A stretch of DNA of 64,000 bases from Paenochrobactrum gallinarii (GTDB lineage Bacteria > Pseudomonadota > Alphaproteobacteria > Rhizobiales > Rhizobiaceae), in assembly GCF_014205685.1 (NCBI RefSeq), contig NZ_JACIIU010000011.1, forward strand, positions 1 through 64,000, read 5' to 3'. This document shows, in pieces, positions 40,089 through 50,267 of the stretch. Positions within the stretch are counted from its first letter, which is position 1. The number at the start of each line of letters is the position of its first letter. The position numbers were made by a program, and so were the translations under genes. The notes under the pieces are model-generated. The model was not told where the DNA came from and ran no database searches. It saw nothing but the letters and a program-made list of their open reading frames with translations.

Positions 40089-41159
40089 TTATCGCAACAA
40101 TCGTGAGACAATTTGTGCGGTATAATCGACCATTGGAACGATACGGGCATAATTAAGCCTTGTCGGGCCAATGACACCAAGCGCACCGACCACGCGCTGT
40201 TCGCCGTCGCGGTAAGGTGCCACAACAAGCGAGGACCCGGAAAGCGAGAAAAGCTTATTTTCTGAGCCGATGAAAATTCGCACCCCTGATCCGGCCTCGG
40301 CCAGATCAAGCAATTGGATCATGCCGTCTTTGGTTTCCAGATCATCAAAGAGGTGGCGCAAGCGCTCCAGATCATCCTGAGCGCTGATATTTTCAAGCAA
40401 GTTGGAACGACCGCGCACGATCAGGCGTGCAGGCTGGTCGGAGCCGCTGCCACCCCAAATGGCAAGCCCTTGCGCAACAAGGCTTTGTGACAGGCTGTCG
40501 AGTGCCTCGCGGGTTTCGTTTTTAAGTTTTTCCAATTCATTGCGCGCTTCGGTGAGTGTGCGGCCATGAATATGGGCATTGAGAAAATTGGAGGCTTCGA
40601 TGAGTTGTGAGGCGCTTACACCGGGCGGCAGTTCCAGCACGCGGTTTTCCACATCACCATTTTGCATGACAAGCACTGCTAAAGCGCGCGTTGGCTCAAG
40701 GCGCACAAATTCAATATGTTTCAGCGCGCCTTCGGCTTTGGTGGCCAGCACCAGACCCGCACCTCTGGAGAGGCCGGAAAGCACCTGACTTGCTTCCGTC
40801 AGGATATTTTCAACCGAATGGGTTTGTCCGGCAGCGCGCACCTGCGCTTCAATGCTGGAGCGTTCATCGGGCGGCAGATCACCGATTTCCAGAAAGGCAT
40901 CGACAAAGAAACGCAAGCCGATTTGTGTTGGCATACGGCCTGCCGAAATATGCGGCGAGTAAATCAGCCCCAGATGTTCCAGATCGCTCATCACATTGCG
41001 GATGGTGGCAGGCGACAAGGCTTGCGGCAGAATACGCGCCAGATTGCGGGAGCCGACCGGATCGCCGTCATTCAGGTAGCTTTCGACAATCCGGCGAAAG
41101 ATTTCGCGCGAACGCTGATCAAGCGAACTGAGAACGTCATGTGCTGGTGACTGGATCAT
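40089..41159 (-). CDS. hrcA: Heat-inducible transcription repressor HrcA
   Basis: 356-aa repressor that binds CIRCE elements before chaperone genes. N-terminal winged helix ([26 protein letters not shown]...[31 protein letters not shown]), then the GAF-like dimer domain ending [22 protein letters not shown]. No CIRCE is visible before hrcA itself, so its targets, probably groESL, lie elsewhere. Confidence 0.96.
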   Translation of the reverse strand: MIQSPAHDVLSSLDQRSREIFRRIVESYLNDGDPVGSRNLARILPQALSPATIRNVMSDLEHLGLIYSPHISAGRMPTQIGLRFFVDAFLEIGDLPPDERSSIEAQVRAAGQTHSVENILTEASQVLSGLSRGAGLVLATKAEGALKHIEFVRLEPTRALAVLVMQNGDVENRVLELPPGVSASQLIEASNFLNAHIHGRTLTEARNELEKLKNETREALDSLSQSLVAQGLAIWGGSGSDQPARLIVRGRSNLLENISAQDDLERLRHLFDDLETKDGMIQLLDLAEAGSGVRIFIGSENKLFSLSGSSLVVAPYRDGEQRVVGALGVIGPTRLNYARIVPMVDYTAQIVSRLLR

Positions 41160-41204
41160 CGTCCCGCCTTAAACCTTGTGCTTAAAATATGATTTTTCTC
41201 CTTA

Positions 41205-41232
41205 AATATAAGGTGGCAAGTGCCAAGGTCAA
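41205..41232 (-). promoter_or_regulatory. hrcA promoter with palindrome in the spacer
   Basis: On the minus strand -35 TTGACC (41227-41232), a 16-bp spacer and -10 TATATT (41205-41210). The spacer holds TGGCA-AG-TGCCA (41214-41225, plus strand), a small inverted repeat where a regulator could block the promoter. It is about 45 bp before the hrcA start. Confidence 0.5.
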
Positions 41233-41362
41233 AGACTTTGAATGAAACTGTTAAAACAGTTGTGTAAAGGCTATGATAAAAAGTGGCTTGTGAAATGCCT
41301 TTCTATTTGCGCCATTGCGGCTTAAAAGCAGAAACTTCTTATATGAATCGGGGTTAAATCTT

Positions 41363-42079
41363 ATGCGTCCATCCAATCGTGCAGCCGATGAAATGCGGGC
41401 TGTTTCTTTCGAGCGTGGTATTTCCAAACATGCGGAAGGCTCTTGCCTCGTCAAATTTGGCGATACGCATGTGCTGTGCACTGCAAGCTTGGAAGAAAAA
41501 GTGCCGGGCTGGATGCGTAATACCGGTAAAGGTTGGGTCACTGCGGAATATGGCATGCTGCCACGTTCAACCGGCGACCGTATGCGCCGTGAAGCAGCCG
41601 CTGGCAAGCAGGGTGGCCGCACACAGGAAATTCAGCGTCTGATCGGCCGCTCGCTCCGTGCGGTTGTCGATATGCAGGCTTTGGGTGAGTTTCAGATCAC
41701 TGTTGATTGCGATGTCATTCAGGCCGACGGCGGCACCCGTACCGCTGCTATTACCGGTGGTTGGGTAGCGCTGCATGATTGCCTGCGCTGGATGGAAAGC
41801 CGTCAGATGGTCAAGCTCGACAAAGTGCTGAAAGACCATGTTGCTGCTATTTCTTGCGGTATTTATGAAGGCACTCCGGTGCTTGATCTGGATTATCCGG
41901 AAGATTCAGCCGCTCAGACTGATGCGAATTTCGTTATGACCGGTTCAGGCGGCATTGTTGAAATTCAGGGTACGGCTGAAGGTGTTCCGTTCTCCGAAGA
42001 AGAATTTGCCAATCTGATGGCTTTGGCCAAAACCGGCGTAAACCGTCTGGTTTCTTTGCAGAAAATGGCTGTAGCCTGA
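41363..42079 (+). CDS. rph: Ribonuclease PH
   Basis: 238-aa phosphorolytic 3'-5' exoribonuclease trimming tRNA 3' ends. It starts [19 protein letters not shown] and has the phosphate-binding [21 protein letters not shown] and the [19 protein letters not shown] core. Complete, unlike the frameshifted E. coli K-12 copy. First gene of rph-rdgB-hemW-rsmI-yraN, divergent from hrcA. ATG 41363 chosen over a longer frame from 41315. Confidence 0.97.
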   Translation: MRPSNRAADEMRAVSFERGISKHAEGSCLVKFGDTHVLCTASLEEKVPGWMRNTGKGWVTAEYGMLPRSTGDRMRREAAAGKQGGRTQEIQRLIGRSLRAVVDMQALGEFQITVDCDVIQADGGTRTAAITGGWVALHDCLRWMESRQMVKLDKVLKDHVAAISCGIYEGTPVLDLDYPEDSAAQTDANFVMTGSGGIVEIQGTAEGVPFSEEEFANLMALAKTGVNRLVSLQKMAVA

Positions 42080-42118
42080 TTATCTGATCGATAAAAAGTT
42101 GAATGTGGTGCTGAAATT

Positions 42119-42763
42119 ATGAAAAAACTTGAAGAAACCAAGCTGGTCGTTGCCTCGCATAATGCAGGAAAGCTGCGCGAATTTGATGATCTGTTGGGGC
42201 CGTTCGGTTTTGAAACACAGTCTGCCGGTCAGCTCGGACTGCCGGAGCCTGATGAAACCGGCACCACATTTGAAGAAAATGCCTATATCAAAGCCTATGC
42301 TGCGGCGAGCGCCACAGGATTGCCGGCTTTGTCTGATGATTCAGGCCTTGTCGTTGATGCACTTGACGGAAATCCGGGCGTCTATACCGCTAATTGGGCA
42401 GAATTGCCTGATGGCAGCCGTGATTTTGCCATGGCGATGGGCAAGGTTGAAGATGCTATGCAGGCTAAAGGCGCTACCGAGCCACAACAACGTAAAGGTC
42501 GTTTTGTATCGGTGATTTGTCTGGCTAAGCCTGATGGTTCAGCTGAGTATTATCGCGGCGAAGTTGAAGGTCAGCTCGTCTGGCCGCCACGCGGCGAATT
42601 GGGCTTTGGCTTTGATCCTGTCTTTTTGCCGGATGGCTATGACAAGACATTTGGTGAAATGACCGCACAGGAAAAACATGGCTGGAAACCAGGTGATAAA
42701 CATGCGCTTTCGCATCGTGCCCGTGCCTTCCGGCTCTTTGCCAAAGATGTGTTAGATATTTGA
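42119..42763 (+). CDS. rdgB: XTP/dITP pyrophosphatase RdgB (Ham1 family)
   Basis: 214-aa house-cleaning enzyme that removes inosine and xanthosine triphosphates. [10 protein letters not shown] (13-22), [11 protein letters not shown], the catalytic [11 protein letters not shown] and [10 protein letters not shown] are all present. 39 nt after rph, an order conserved in many alphaproteobacteria. Confidence 0.95.
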   Translation: MKKLEETKLVVASHNAGKLREFDDLLGPFGFETQSAGQLGLPEPDETGTTFEENAYIKAYAAASATGLPALSDDSGLVVDALDGNPGVYTANWAELPDGSRDFAMAMGKVEDAMQAKGATEPQQRKGRFVSVICLAKPDGSAEYYRGEVEGQLVWPPRGELGFGFDPVFLPDGYDKTFGEMTAQEKHGWKPGDKHALSHRARAFRLFAKDVLDI

Positions 42764-42809
42764 TTTGCTGGGCATTGATTGAGATATTGAAAAACAGGCG
42801 TTTAAGAAT

Positions 42810-44006
42810 TTGGAACTGAATACCGCGCAGGCTTCGCAGCACAAAATTGCAACCTCTGATGGGGAAAATGCTTTTGGCATTTATCTGCATTGGCCGTTTT
42901 GCATGGCCAAATGCCCATATTGTGACTTCAACAGCCATGTGCGCCATCAGCCGGTGGATCAGGAACGCTTTGCAGCCGCCTTCAATCGTGAAATGGAAAC
43001 TCTGCGCGAGCGGACAGGGCCACGCACGGTGACCAGTATCTTTTTGGGTGGTGGCACGCCTTCTTTAATGCAGCCTGCAACGGTTGCCTCGCTGCTGGAT
43101 GGTATTGCCAAACGCTGGTCGGTTGCTGACAATATTGAAGTGAGCTTGGAAGCCAATCCGACCAGTGTGGAGGCAGATCGTTTTCGCGGCTATCGTGCGG
43201 CCGGTGTCAATCGTGTGTCGCTCGGTGTGCAGGCATTGAATGATCGTGATCTGCGCCGTCTTGGGCGTTTACACTCGGTTGATGAGGCAAAAGTGGCGAT
43301 CGGACTGGCGCGCGAGATTTTCCCGCGTCTTTCCTTTGATCTGATCTATGCCCGTCCTGACCAGACCATTGAAGACTGGCGTGGCGAGTTGAAAGAAGCC
43401 ATTTCACTGGCCGCCGATCATTTGTCGCTTTATCAGCTGACAATTGAAGAGGGTACGCAGTTTTATAATCTTTGGAAGGCTGGCAAACTGGTAACACCGG
43501 AGCCGGATCACGCCGCAGCGCTTTATGAAGAAACGCAAAGGGTGACTGCCGAGCACGGTCTTCCGGCTTATGAAGTTTCCAACCATGCAGTTCCGGGGCG
43601 TGAATCGCAGCATAATCTGGTTTATTGGCGTTATGGCCAATATGTCGGTGTGGGGCCGGGGGCGCATGGCCGCTTCATTGAAAATGATACCCGCACGGTG
43701 ACGATTACCGAAAAACATCCTGAAACATGGCTGGAGCGGGTTGAAAATACCGGCCACGGTATTGTTGAGCAGGAGCATCTCAACGGTAATCAGCAAGGCG
43801 ACGAGTTTCTGATGATGGGTTTGCGTCTGCGTGAAGGTGTTGATTTGCGCCGCTATCAGCGCCTGACTGGTCATGCCATTAATGCAGACCGTCTGAACCG
43901 CTTGATCGAGCAGGGAGCGCTTGAACGCATGAATGATGATTTCATTCGCGCCACGCCTGCCGGTTCATTATTGCTGGATGCAGTGGTGGCTGATCTGTCT
44001 TTATAA
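42810..44006 (+). CDS. hemW: Heme chaperone HemW (radical SAM, CPO3-like)
   Basis: 398 aa. The radical-SAM cluster motif C-X3-C-X2-C is CMAKCPYC (Cys31, 35, 38), followed by FLGGGTPSLM. The HemN-like C-terminal domain is at about 310-390 (DEFLMMGLRLREGVDL). HemW proteins carry heme and were long misnamed oxygen-independent coproporphyrinogen oxidase. The start used is TTG 42810, without a strong Shine-Dalgarno; this is uncertain by several codons. Confidence 0.9.
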   Translation: MELNTAQASQHKIATSDGENAFGIYLHWPFCMAKCPYCDFNSHVRHQPVDQERFAAAFNREMETLRERTGPRTVTSIFLGGGTPSLMQPATVASLLDGIAKRWSVADNIEVSLEANPTSVEADRFRGYRAAGVNRVSLGVQALNDRDLRRLGRLHSVDEAKVAIGLAREIFPRLSFDLIYARPDQTIEDWRGELKEAISLAADHLSLYQLTIEEGTQFYNLWKAGKLVTPEPDHAAALYEETQRVTAEHGLPAYEVSNHAVPGRESQHNLVYWRYGQYVGVGPGAHGRFIENDTRTVTITEKHPETWLERVENTGHGIVEQEHLNGNQQGDEFLMMGLRLREGVDLRRYQRLTGHAINADRLNRLIEQGALERMNDDFIRATPAGSLLLDAVVADLSL

Positions 44007-44048
44007 TGCTATTCACTTCGGTGATTGAATTTTTTAAGGTTTTTGCTG

Positions 44049-44951
44049 GTGGAAGACGAAGTTAAATCGCGCGATTATGTCATTGGTGGTGTTCCGCAAC
44101 GGGCACGCCCTTTGGAGCCTGCGCTTTATATTGTCTCAACCCCTATCGGAAACTTAGGCGATATGACCCTGCGTGGTATTGAAACCATTGCCGGTGCCGA
44201 TATTTTGGCTTGCGAAGATACGCGCGTAACACGTGTATTGCTTGACCGTTTTGGCGTCACACGCCGCCCCGTTGCTTATCATGAACATAATGCAACGGAA
44301 GCAGGGCCAAAGCTGATTGCCGCTCTCATGGAGGGCAAAAGTGTGGCGCTGGTGTCTGATGCCGGCACACCGCTTGTGTCTGATCCGGGCTTTCGTTTGG
44401 TGGGTGAGGCACGCAGCTCAGGCATCAAGGTGGTTCCGGTTCCTGGGGCTTCCGCAGTGCTGGCGGCTTTGACCGCTACAGGTTTACCGACTGATACATT
44501 CATGTTTTGCGGGTTCTTGCCGCCCAAGCAAGGCCAGCGCCGTGCGCGGTTGGAAGCACTGAAAGCCATTGATACCACGCTGATTTTCTTTGAATCACCT
44601 AATCGTGCTGCCGCTGCCTTAAGTGATATGGTGCATGTGTTTGGTGAAGCCCGTGAAGGTGCTCTGTGTCGCGAGCTGACCAAGGCTTATGAAACTGTTG
44701 TCACGGCTCCTTTGCGCGAATTGTCTGAAACCTATGATGGCGAAGACCGTATTCGCGGTGAAGTGGTTTTGCTGGTGGCGCCGCCTGAAGAGCAGGCAGT
44801 GGTTACAAGTGCGGAAGACATGGACAAGTTGCTGTTGTCGCTCGCACAAGAAATGCCGACATCGAAAGCTGCCGCCGAAGCTGCCCGTATGACGGGCGCG
44901 AAAAAGTCTGATCTTTATCAGCGGCTGATTGCGCTCAAGAGCAGCGAATGA
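44049..44951 (+). CDS. rsmI: 16S rRNA (cytidine1402-2'-O)-methyltransferase
   Basis: 300-aa tetrapyrrole-methylase-fold enzyme acting on 16S rRNA C1402. [38 protein letters not shown] and [12 protein letters not shown] are diagnostic. GTG 44049 is preferred, with AAGG 9 nt upstream; a TTG at 44025 is also in frame. It overlaps yraN by 4 nt (ATGA). Confidence 0.95.
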   Translation: MEDEVKSRDYVIGGVPQRARPLEPALYIVSTPIGNLGDMTLRGIETIAGADILACEDTRVTRVLLDRFGVTRRPVAYHEHNATEAGPKLIAALMEGKSVALVSDAGTPLVSDPGFRLVGEARSSGIKVVPVPGASAVLAALTATGLPTDTFMFCGFLPPKQGQRRARLEALKAIDTTLIFFESPNRAAAALSDMVHVFGEAREGALCRELTKAYETVVTAPLRELSETYDGEDRIRGEVVLLVAPPEEQAVVTSAEDMDKLLLSLAQEMPTSKAAAEAARMTGAKKSDLYQRLIALKSSE

Positions 44952-45319
44952 ATAAATTTAAGGAAAAGCGTCAGGCAGCATTTTCCTTAGGACATCGCGC
45001 CGAGTTTCTGGCCAGCCTTAGCTTGATGCTCAAAGGCTACAGAATTATTGAGCGCCGTTATCGCACTAAACTTGGCGAGATTGATTTGATTGCACGACGC
45101 GGCAATCAGGTGCTGATAGTTGAAGTGAAGGCGCGGGTTCATACTGCATCGGCAATGGATGCGGTGGATTTGCAATCCATGCGCCGCATAGAAGCGGCAG
45201 CCGATTTATGGCTTGCCCGACAACCTGATTATGCGCAGCTTTCATTGCGTTTTGATCTCATCATTGTGCGTCCGATGCGTTGGCCTGCACATTATCCGGC
45301 CTTTTTCATGAGCCGTTAA
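44948..45319 (+). CDS. yraN: YraN family protein (UPF0102, nuclease-like)
   Basis: 123 aa with a restriction-endonuclease-like fold: [17 protein letters not shown], then [21 protein letters not shown], where E-I-D...E-V-K resembles a PD-(D/E)XK metal site. Function unproven. Coupled to rsmI by an ATGA overlap, the same pairing as in many bacteria. Confidence 0.9.
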   Translation: MNKFKEKRQAAFSLGHRAEFLASLSLMLKGYRIIERRYRTKLGEIDLIARRGNQVLIVEVKARVHTASAMDAVDLQSMRRIEAAADLWLARQPDYAQLSLRFDLIIVRPMRWPAHYPAFFMSR

Positions 45320-45435
45320 TTAGGGAATGAAAAACCTCCCGCGCGTGGAAGTGCAGAAAAGCAATTGCTATTCGCAGGCCTGCCGCGCAAGCGCATTTCT
45401 TATCAAGCTCTAACCGTTAGGCGATACTGCTCTTC

Positions 45436-46902
45436 ATGTTTGAAAGGGTGGGTAGAGTGTCAGGGTCTGTTTCTCTTTTAGCCGATTTTCCGGTTTTTTT
45501 CCGCGTTGCCGACAAGCCGGTACTGGTGATCGGCAATGGCGAAGAAGCGCTGAACAAGGCACGGCTTTTGCACCAGACCCAAGCCCGCATTCGCGTTGTC
45601 GCTGATCATCCTGAACCTGTTCTGGCGGATTTTTTACGCGAAACAACCATCGAACATTTTGCCCGTGATGTGAAAGACACGGATTTTCTCGATGCAAAAC
45701 TGGTTTTTATTGCTAGTGGTGATGAGGCGACAGACCATGCTTTAGCAAAGCGCATTCAAGCGCATCACATTCCGGTGAATGTGGTTGATCGCCCGCAGCT
45801 TTGTGATTTTCTGATACCTGCCATCGTTAATCGCGCACCTGTGACAATTGCTATTGGTTCGGAAGGGGCGGGGCCTGTTTTAACACAAATGATCCGTGCG
45901 CGGATTGAGGCAATGTTAGCGCCGCAATTAGGCGCATTGGCAAGGCTGGCGGTGCAATTTCGGGCGCAGGCTGAAGCCCTGATTGAAAAAGGGGCAGCAC
46001 GGCGCAATTTCTGGCGTAGCTTTTTTGAAGGTAAGGTTGCACGGGCATTAGAAGGTGGCAATGAGAAAGCTGCCCATGATGAAGCGCGCCTCTTGTTGCA
46101 AAATGCCAGCACTCAACAAAACAACACCCAAAAACAAAACGGCTATGTCTGGTTGGTGGGGGCGGGAGCGGGAGCAGAAGATTTACTCACATTACGTGCT
46201 CATCGTGTGCTGATGAATGCGGATGTCATCATTTATGATGCGCTGGTGCCGGAAGCAATTGTGGCTATGGGCAGACGTGACGCAACCCGCATTCTGGTTG
46301 GTAAACGCAAAGGCTGCCACTCTAAAAGTCAGGATGAGATAAGCCAGTTGCTGGTTGATGAGGCGCGTCTTGGCAGACAGGTGGTGCGGTTAAAATCCGG
46401 CGATCCGTTGATTTATGGGCGCGCAGGCGAAGAAATGGCGGCGCTGAGAGCGGCAAATATTTCGTTTGAAGTGGTGCCGGGCATAACATCGGCTTTTGCT
46501 GCCGCTGCCGATATGGAATTGCCACTGACATTACGCGGTGTTGCTTCATCGCTGATTTTTACCACCGGACACGACATGCAGGGCGAAACCTTGCCGGATT
46601 GGGCGCGTCTGGCTGTCACCGGTGCAACGATTGCCATTTATATGGGGCGCAGTGTGGCAGGTGATGTGGCTTCACGGTTGATGAGCGCTGGTTTGCCCGC
46701 TGATACGAGTGTCGCGGCAATTGAAAATGCCAGCCGTCAGGATAAGCGGTTTTTTCACGGCACTTTAAAAGATCTGCCGGAGTTGGCTTTGCGTGAAGAT
46801 TTGCACGGGCCGGTAATGGTGATTATCGGCGAGGCGGTGGCGGGTGCGTCGTTAAAAAATGCAGAGCCTTTAAGCCGGCAGCAGCATTTTGCTGCGGCTT
46901 GA
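45436..46902 (+). CDS. cysG: Siroheme synthase CysG
   Basis: 488-aa trifunctional enzyme. Residues 1 to about 215 are the precorrin-2 dehydrogenase/ferrochelatase, and about 235-480 the uroporphyrinogen-III methyltransferase. Catalytic-region motifs YDALVPEAI, GKRKGCHSKSQDEI and VVRLKSGDPLIYGRAGEE are present. The SAM loop reads GAGAGAEDLLT instead of the more common GAGPGDxxLLT. ATG 45436 lacks a Shine-Dalgarno; GTG 45457 has AAAGGG 8 nt upstream and could be the real start. It supplies siroheme for CysI and opens the five-gene operon. Confidence 0.93.
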   Translation: MFERVGRVSGSVSLLADFPVFFRVADKPVLVIGNGEEALNKARLLHQTQARIRVVADHPEPVLADFLRETTIEHFARDVKDTDFLDAKLVFIASGDEATDHALAKRIQAHHIPVNVVDRPQLCDFLIPAIVNRAPVTIAIGSEGAGPVLTQMIRARIEAMLAPQLGALARLAVQFRAQAEALIEKGAARRNFWRSFFEGKVARALEGGNEKAAHDEARLLLQNASTQQNNTQKQNGYVWLVGAGAGAEDLLTLRAHRVLMNADVIIYDALVPEAIVAMGRRDATRILVGKRKGCHSKSQDEISQLLVDEARLGRQVVRLKSGDPLIYGRAGEEMAALRAANISFEVVPGITSAFAAAADMELPLTLRGVASSLIFTTGHDMQGETLPDWARLAVTGATIAIYMGRSVAGDVASRLMSAGLPADTSVAAIENASRQDKRFFHGTLKDLPELALREDLHGPVMVIIGEAVAGASLKNAEPLSRQQHFAAA

Positions 46903-46926
46903 AACATTAAATCAGGAGCGAAAATC

Positions 46927-47223
46927 ATGGTTGTAAAAGTTCTGACTGCCAATCGTTTGCTGGATGGTGTGGCTGTATGGCTGGGGGCTGATGGCAAATG
47001 GCAGAAAAACCTGAAAGGCGCTTTGGTTGCGCGTCATGCGCAAGCGGTGGAAGCGCTGGAAGCGGCAGGGCGCGCAGCCTCGCTTTTTGATGAAGTGGTG
47101 GATGTCAACGTCATTGAGGTGGAAGACAATGACGAGGGTTTAAGCCCGTTGCGTCTGCGCGAACGCATCAGAGTGAGCGGCCCGACCATTGTGACATTCG
47201 GGACTGCAAGACCTGCTTATTAA
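46927..47223 (+). CDS. DUF2849 family protein
   Basis: 98 aa, starting MVVKVLTANRLLDGVAVWLG and ending SGPTIVTFGTARPAY. It matches the DUF2849 family, which in alphaproteobacteria is found almost only between cysG and cysI. A helper role for sulfite reductase is a reasonable guess from context; nothing in the sequence shows it (no Cys, no cofactor motif). GGAG lies 10 nt upstream of the start. Confidence 0.85.
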   Translation: MVVKVLTANRLLDGVAVWLGADGKWQKNLKGALVARHAQAVEALEAAGRAASLFDEVVDVNVIEVEDNDEGLSPLRLRERIRVSGPTIVTFGTARPAY

Positions 47224-47247
47224 TTCTCCGTTTTAAAAGGCCGGACG

Positions 47248-48918
47248 ATGTATCGTTATGACGAGTTTGACCGCGATTTTGTGAAATCGCGTGTTGCCCA
47301 GTTTAAAGATCAGGTGGAGCGCCGCCTCTCTGGTGAAATGAGTGAAGACCAGTTCAAACCCTTGCGTTTGATGAATGGTCTTTATCTGCAATTACATGCC
47401 TATATGCTGCGCGTGGCTATTCCTTACGGCACTTTGTCATCGCGGCAATTGCGCAAACTGGGCTCGATTGCACGGCGCTATGACCGTGGCTATGGCCATT
47501 TCACCACCAGACAAAATATCCAGTTCAACTGGCCGGCCTTGAAGGATGTGCCAGCCATTTTAGACGAATTGGCGGAAGTGGAAATGCACGCCATTCAAAC
47601 ATCGGGCAACTGTATCCGCAATGTGACAGCCGATCATTTTGCCGGTGCAGCTGCAGATGAAGTGGCTGACCCACGCCCTTTTGCCGAGATTTTGCGGCAG
47701 TGGTCGTCGCTGCATCCGGAATTTTCTTACCTGCCGCGTAAATTTAAAATTGCGATTGTTGGTGCTGATAATGACCGCGCTGCCATTCAGGTGCATGATA
47801 TCGGCTTGCAGCTGAAGAAGAACGAAGTGGGCGCTTTGGGTTTGAGTGTCTATATTGGTGGCGGGCAGGGACGCACGCCGATGGTGGCGCGCAAAATTCG
47901 TGAATTTTTGCCGGTTGAAGATATGCTGACTTATATCACAGCGATTGTGCGGGTTTATAATCTGCACGGGCGCCGCGATAATAAATATAAAGCGCGCATC
48001 AAAATTCTGGTGCATGAAACCGGCATTGACGAACTGGCACGAGAAATTGAAGCGCAATGGGAAGCAATCCGCCATACGGATTTGAAACTGCCGCAAAGCG
48101 ATATTGATGCCATTCAGCATTATTTTAAAATGCCGGACTTACCTGAACGGTCTGAAGGTTGGGTATTATTGGCACAAGCCCAAAAGGCCGATGAAGGTTT
48201 CAGTGCATGGGTGGCGCAAAATGTAACGCGTCACAAACATCCTGATTATGGTGTGGTGACAATTTCGCTAAAACCCATTGGTGGTATTCCGGGTGATGCC
48301 AATGCTGAACAAATGGATTTGATTGCCGATATTGCGCAGCGTTTTTCATCTGATGAAATCCGCGTCAGTCACGAGCAAAATCTGGTGCTGCCGCATGTGG
48401 CCTTAGCTGATCTGAAAGCGGTTTATGATGCACTGAAAACCGAGCAATTGGTGACCGCCAATGCAGGGTTGATTACTGATATTATTGCCTGTCCGGGGCT
48501 TGATTACTGTGCGCTTGCCAATGCGCGTGCCATTCCGGTGGCGCAGCGTATCAGCCAACGTTTTGGTGACCATCAGCGCCAGCTTGATATTGGTGATCTG
48601 AAGATTAAAATTTCCGGCTGCATTAATGCTTGCGGCCATCATCATGTTGGCCATATCGGCATTTTGGGCGTGGAGAAAAAGGGCGAGGAACTTTATCAGA
48701 TAACGCTTGGTGGTTCGGCTGATGCGCATACCAGTATCGGCGATATTATCGGGCGGGGTTTTTCGTCTGAAGATATTGTCGATGCCATTGAAAAACTGGT
48801 GGATGCTTATCTGGATGTACGGCTTGACCGGAGTGAAAACTTCCTGACGACTTATCGTCGTTTGGGGGCGGAACCGTTCAAGCAAGCCCTCTACGGTGAA
48901 CGCGCCCATGCCGCCTGA
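47248..48918 (+). CDS. cysI: Sulfite reductase hemoprotein CysI (nitrite/sulfite reductase family)
   Basis: 556-aa siroheme [4Fe-4S] enzyme reducing sulfite to sulfide. Two ferredoxin-like and two heme domains. TTRQNIQFNW and TSGNCIRNVTAD are in the first half. The four cluster cysteines are CPGLDYC and CINAC (about 412-460). No flavoprotein partner CysJ is nearby, so electrons probably come from ferredoxin or another donor. Nitrite reductase is possible by homology, but the operon (cysG, cysH) points to sulfite. Confidence 0.93.
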   Translation: MYRYDEFDRDFVKSRVAQFKDQVERRLSGEMSEDQFKPLRLMNGLYLQLHAYMLRVAIPYGTLSSRQLRKLGSIARRYDRGYGHFTTRQNIQFNWPALKDVPAILDELAEVEMHAIQTSGNCIRNVTADHFAGAAADEVADPRPFAEILRQWSSLHPEFSYLPRKFKIAIVGADNDRAAIQVHDIGLQLKKNEVGALGLSVYIGGGQGRTPMVARKIREFLPVEDMLTYITAIVRVYNLHGRRDNKYKARIKILVHETGIDELAREIEAQWEAIRHTDLKLPQSDIDAIQHYFKMPDLPERSEGWVLLAQAQKADEGFSAWVAQNVTRHKHPDYGVVTISLKPIGGIPGDANAEQMDLIADIAQRFSSDEIRVSHEQNLVLPHVALADLKAVYDALKTEQLVTANAGLITDIIACPGLDYCALANARAIPVAQRISQRFGDHQRQLDIGDLKIKISGCINACGHHHVGHIGILGVEKKGEELYQITLGGSADAHTSIGDIIGRGFSSEDIVDAIEKLVDAYLDVRLDRSENFLTTYRRLGAEPFKQALYGERAHAA

Positions 48919-49663
48919 GCCACAGCTAAACCAAGAGATGCGGGTGGCCGCACAGGCGCGATTGCTGGAAACAAGCCACGGCGCGCGTGAGCCACAGGTG
49001 ATTATCGAGCAAGCGCATCGCGTTTTTGGCTTAGGCGCCTTGGCGCTGGTTTCTTCTTTCGGCGCGGAATCGGCGGTGCTTTTGCATATGGTGGCGCAAA
49101 TTGATCCCAATATTCCGGTGCTGTTTTTAGATACGGGCAAGCATTTTACCGCGACATTGGACTATCGCCATCAGTTGACGCAACAATTAGGCTTGCAAAA
49201 TGTGCAGGATATTACGCCTTTATCAGAAAGTTTGCGGCGTGATGATCGCTATGGCGCTTTATCGATGACGGATAAAGACCGTTGCTGCTTTTTGCGCAAA
49301 GTCGAGCCGATGACGAGGGCGGTTGCACCATTTAAGGCATGGATGACAGGACGCAAACAGTTTCAGGCTGCAACACGCCAGCACTTGCCGAGCTTTGAGG
49401 CGGTTGGTGTGCGTATTCGCATCAATCCGCTGGCGCATTGGCAAAGCGATGATCTCATTGCCTATATGCGGCGTCATGATTTGCCGGTGCATCCGCTGAC
49501 TTTGCAAAATTATCGCTCCATCGGTTGCATGCCCTGCACACGCCCGGTTGAAGAGGGTGAGGATCAGCGCGCAGGGCGCTGGGCAGGCTCAGATAAAACC
49601 GAATGCGGCATTCATTTGAGCGGCTTGACGCAACAGCTGGAGCAAAAGGGAGCGATCAAATGA
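48908..49663 (+). CDS. cysH: APS reductase-type CysH (phosphoadenylyl/adenylyl-sulfate reductase)
   Basis: 251 aa. The PP-loop-like SSFGAESAVLLH (49-60) binds the nucleotide. Cys126-Cys127 and CMPC (207-210) are the [4Fe-4S] ligands that mark the APS-using branch. Cys233 in KTECGIH is the catalytic thiol. It should reduce APS to sulfite with thioredoxin. It overlaps the end of cysI by 11 bp, with GGTGA 8 nt before the ATG; a GTG at 48896 is also in frame. Confidence 0.92.
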   Translation: MPPEPQLNQEMRVAAQARLLETSHGAREPQVIIEQAHRVFGLGALALVSSFGAESAVLLHMVAQIDPNIPVLFLDTGKHFTATLDYRHQLTQQLGLQNVQDITPLSESLRRDDRYGALSMTDKDRCCFLRKVEPMTRAVAPFKAWMTGRKQFQAATRQHLPSFEAVGVRIRINPLAHWQSDDLIAYMRRHDLPVHPLTLQNYRSIGCMPCTRPVEEGEDQRAGRWAGSDKTECGIHLSGLTQQLEQKGAIK

Positions 49664-50169
49664 GTGCTTATTTGTGGACGGCAGATGGTTTCAAGCCGGA
49701 TGATTATCAGTTTCGGCAAGACCTGTCTGAGGAAGCAGATGCGGAAGCGGTATTGTTGCCGCTCAATATCTGGTTGCAGGAAGGTGAGGCTTTTCACGCG
49801 CAAACCAATCACCGGCTGGGGGTGCGGGTGGAAGCGGGCGAGGATATCTCGCCGCTTTTTTCAGCACTTGACCGATTGTCACTGATTGCGCTGGATTTTC
49901 CGGCCTTTAATGACGGGCGCTCTTATTCAAAGGCAGAGCTGTTGCGTGCGCAAGGTTTTAAAGGGGAATTGCGTGCCGTAGGTGATGTGCTGATTGATCA
50001 GGCGGCTTTGATGCTGCGTTCTGGTTTTGATACACTGGAAGTGCGCCATCCGACAGCTTTAAAGCGTTTACAGGCAGGGGCATTGGTGGATACGCCTCAT
50101 TATTATCAGCCGGGCTCCGGTTCCGTACGCCAGAAAGGCGAGTTTAGCTGGCGACGTTTCAGAGAATAG
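49660..50169 (+). CDS. DUF934 family protein
   Basis: 169 aa, coupled to cysH by an ATGA overlap (49660-49663). The conserved segment LIALDFPAFNDGRSYSKAELLRAQGFKGELRAVGDVLIDQ is the DUF934 signature. Function not known; it is a constant companion of sulfite/APS reductase genes. No cofactor motif or membrane segment seen. Last gene of the cysG operon. Confidence 0.87.
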   Translation: MSAYLWTADGFKPDDYQFRQDLSEEADAEAVLLPLNIWLQEGEAFHAQTNHRLGVRVEAGEDISPLFSALDRLSLIALDFPAFNDGRSYSKAELLRAQGFKGELRAVGDVLIDQAALMLRSGFDTLEVRHPTALKRLQAGALVDTPHYYQPGSGSVRQKGEFSWRRFRE

Positions 50170-50267
50170 ATAAAAACCGATATTCAGGCATTTTCGTTTG
50201 AACCCGGATGGGGTAATAAGCCCCTATCTGCAATGAGCGCATATCTTGTAACGGGAATGAAGTGAAA

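Noticed and set aside
41160-41362. CIRCE element between hrcA and rph
   Set aside because: No TTAGCACTC / GAGTGCTAA pair on either strand.
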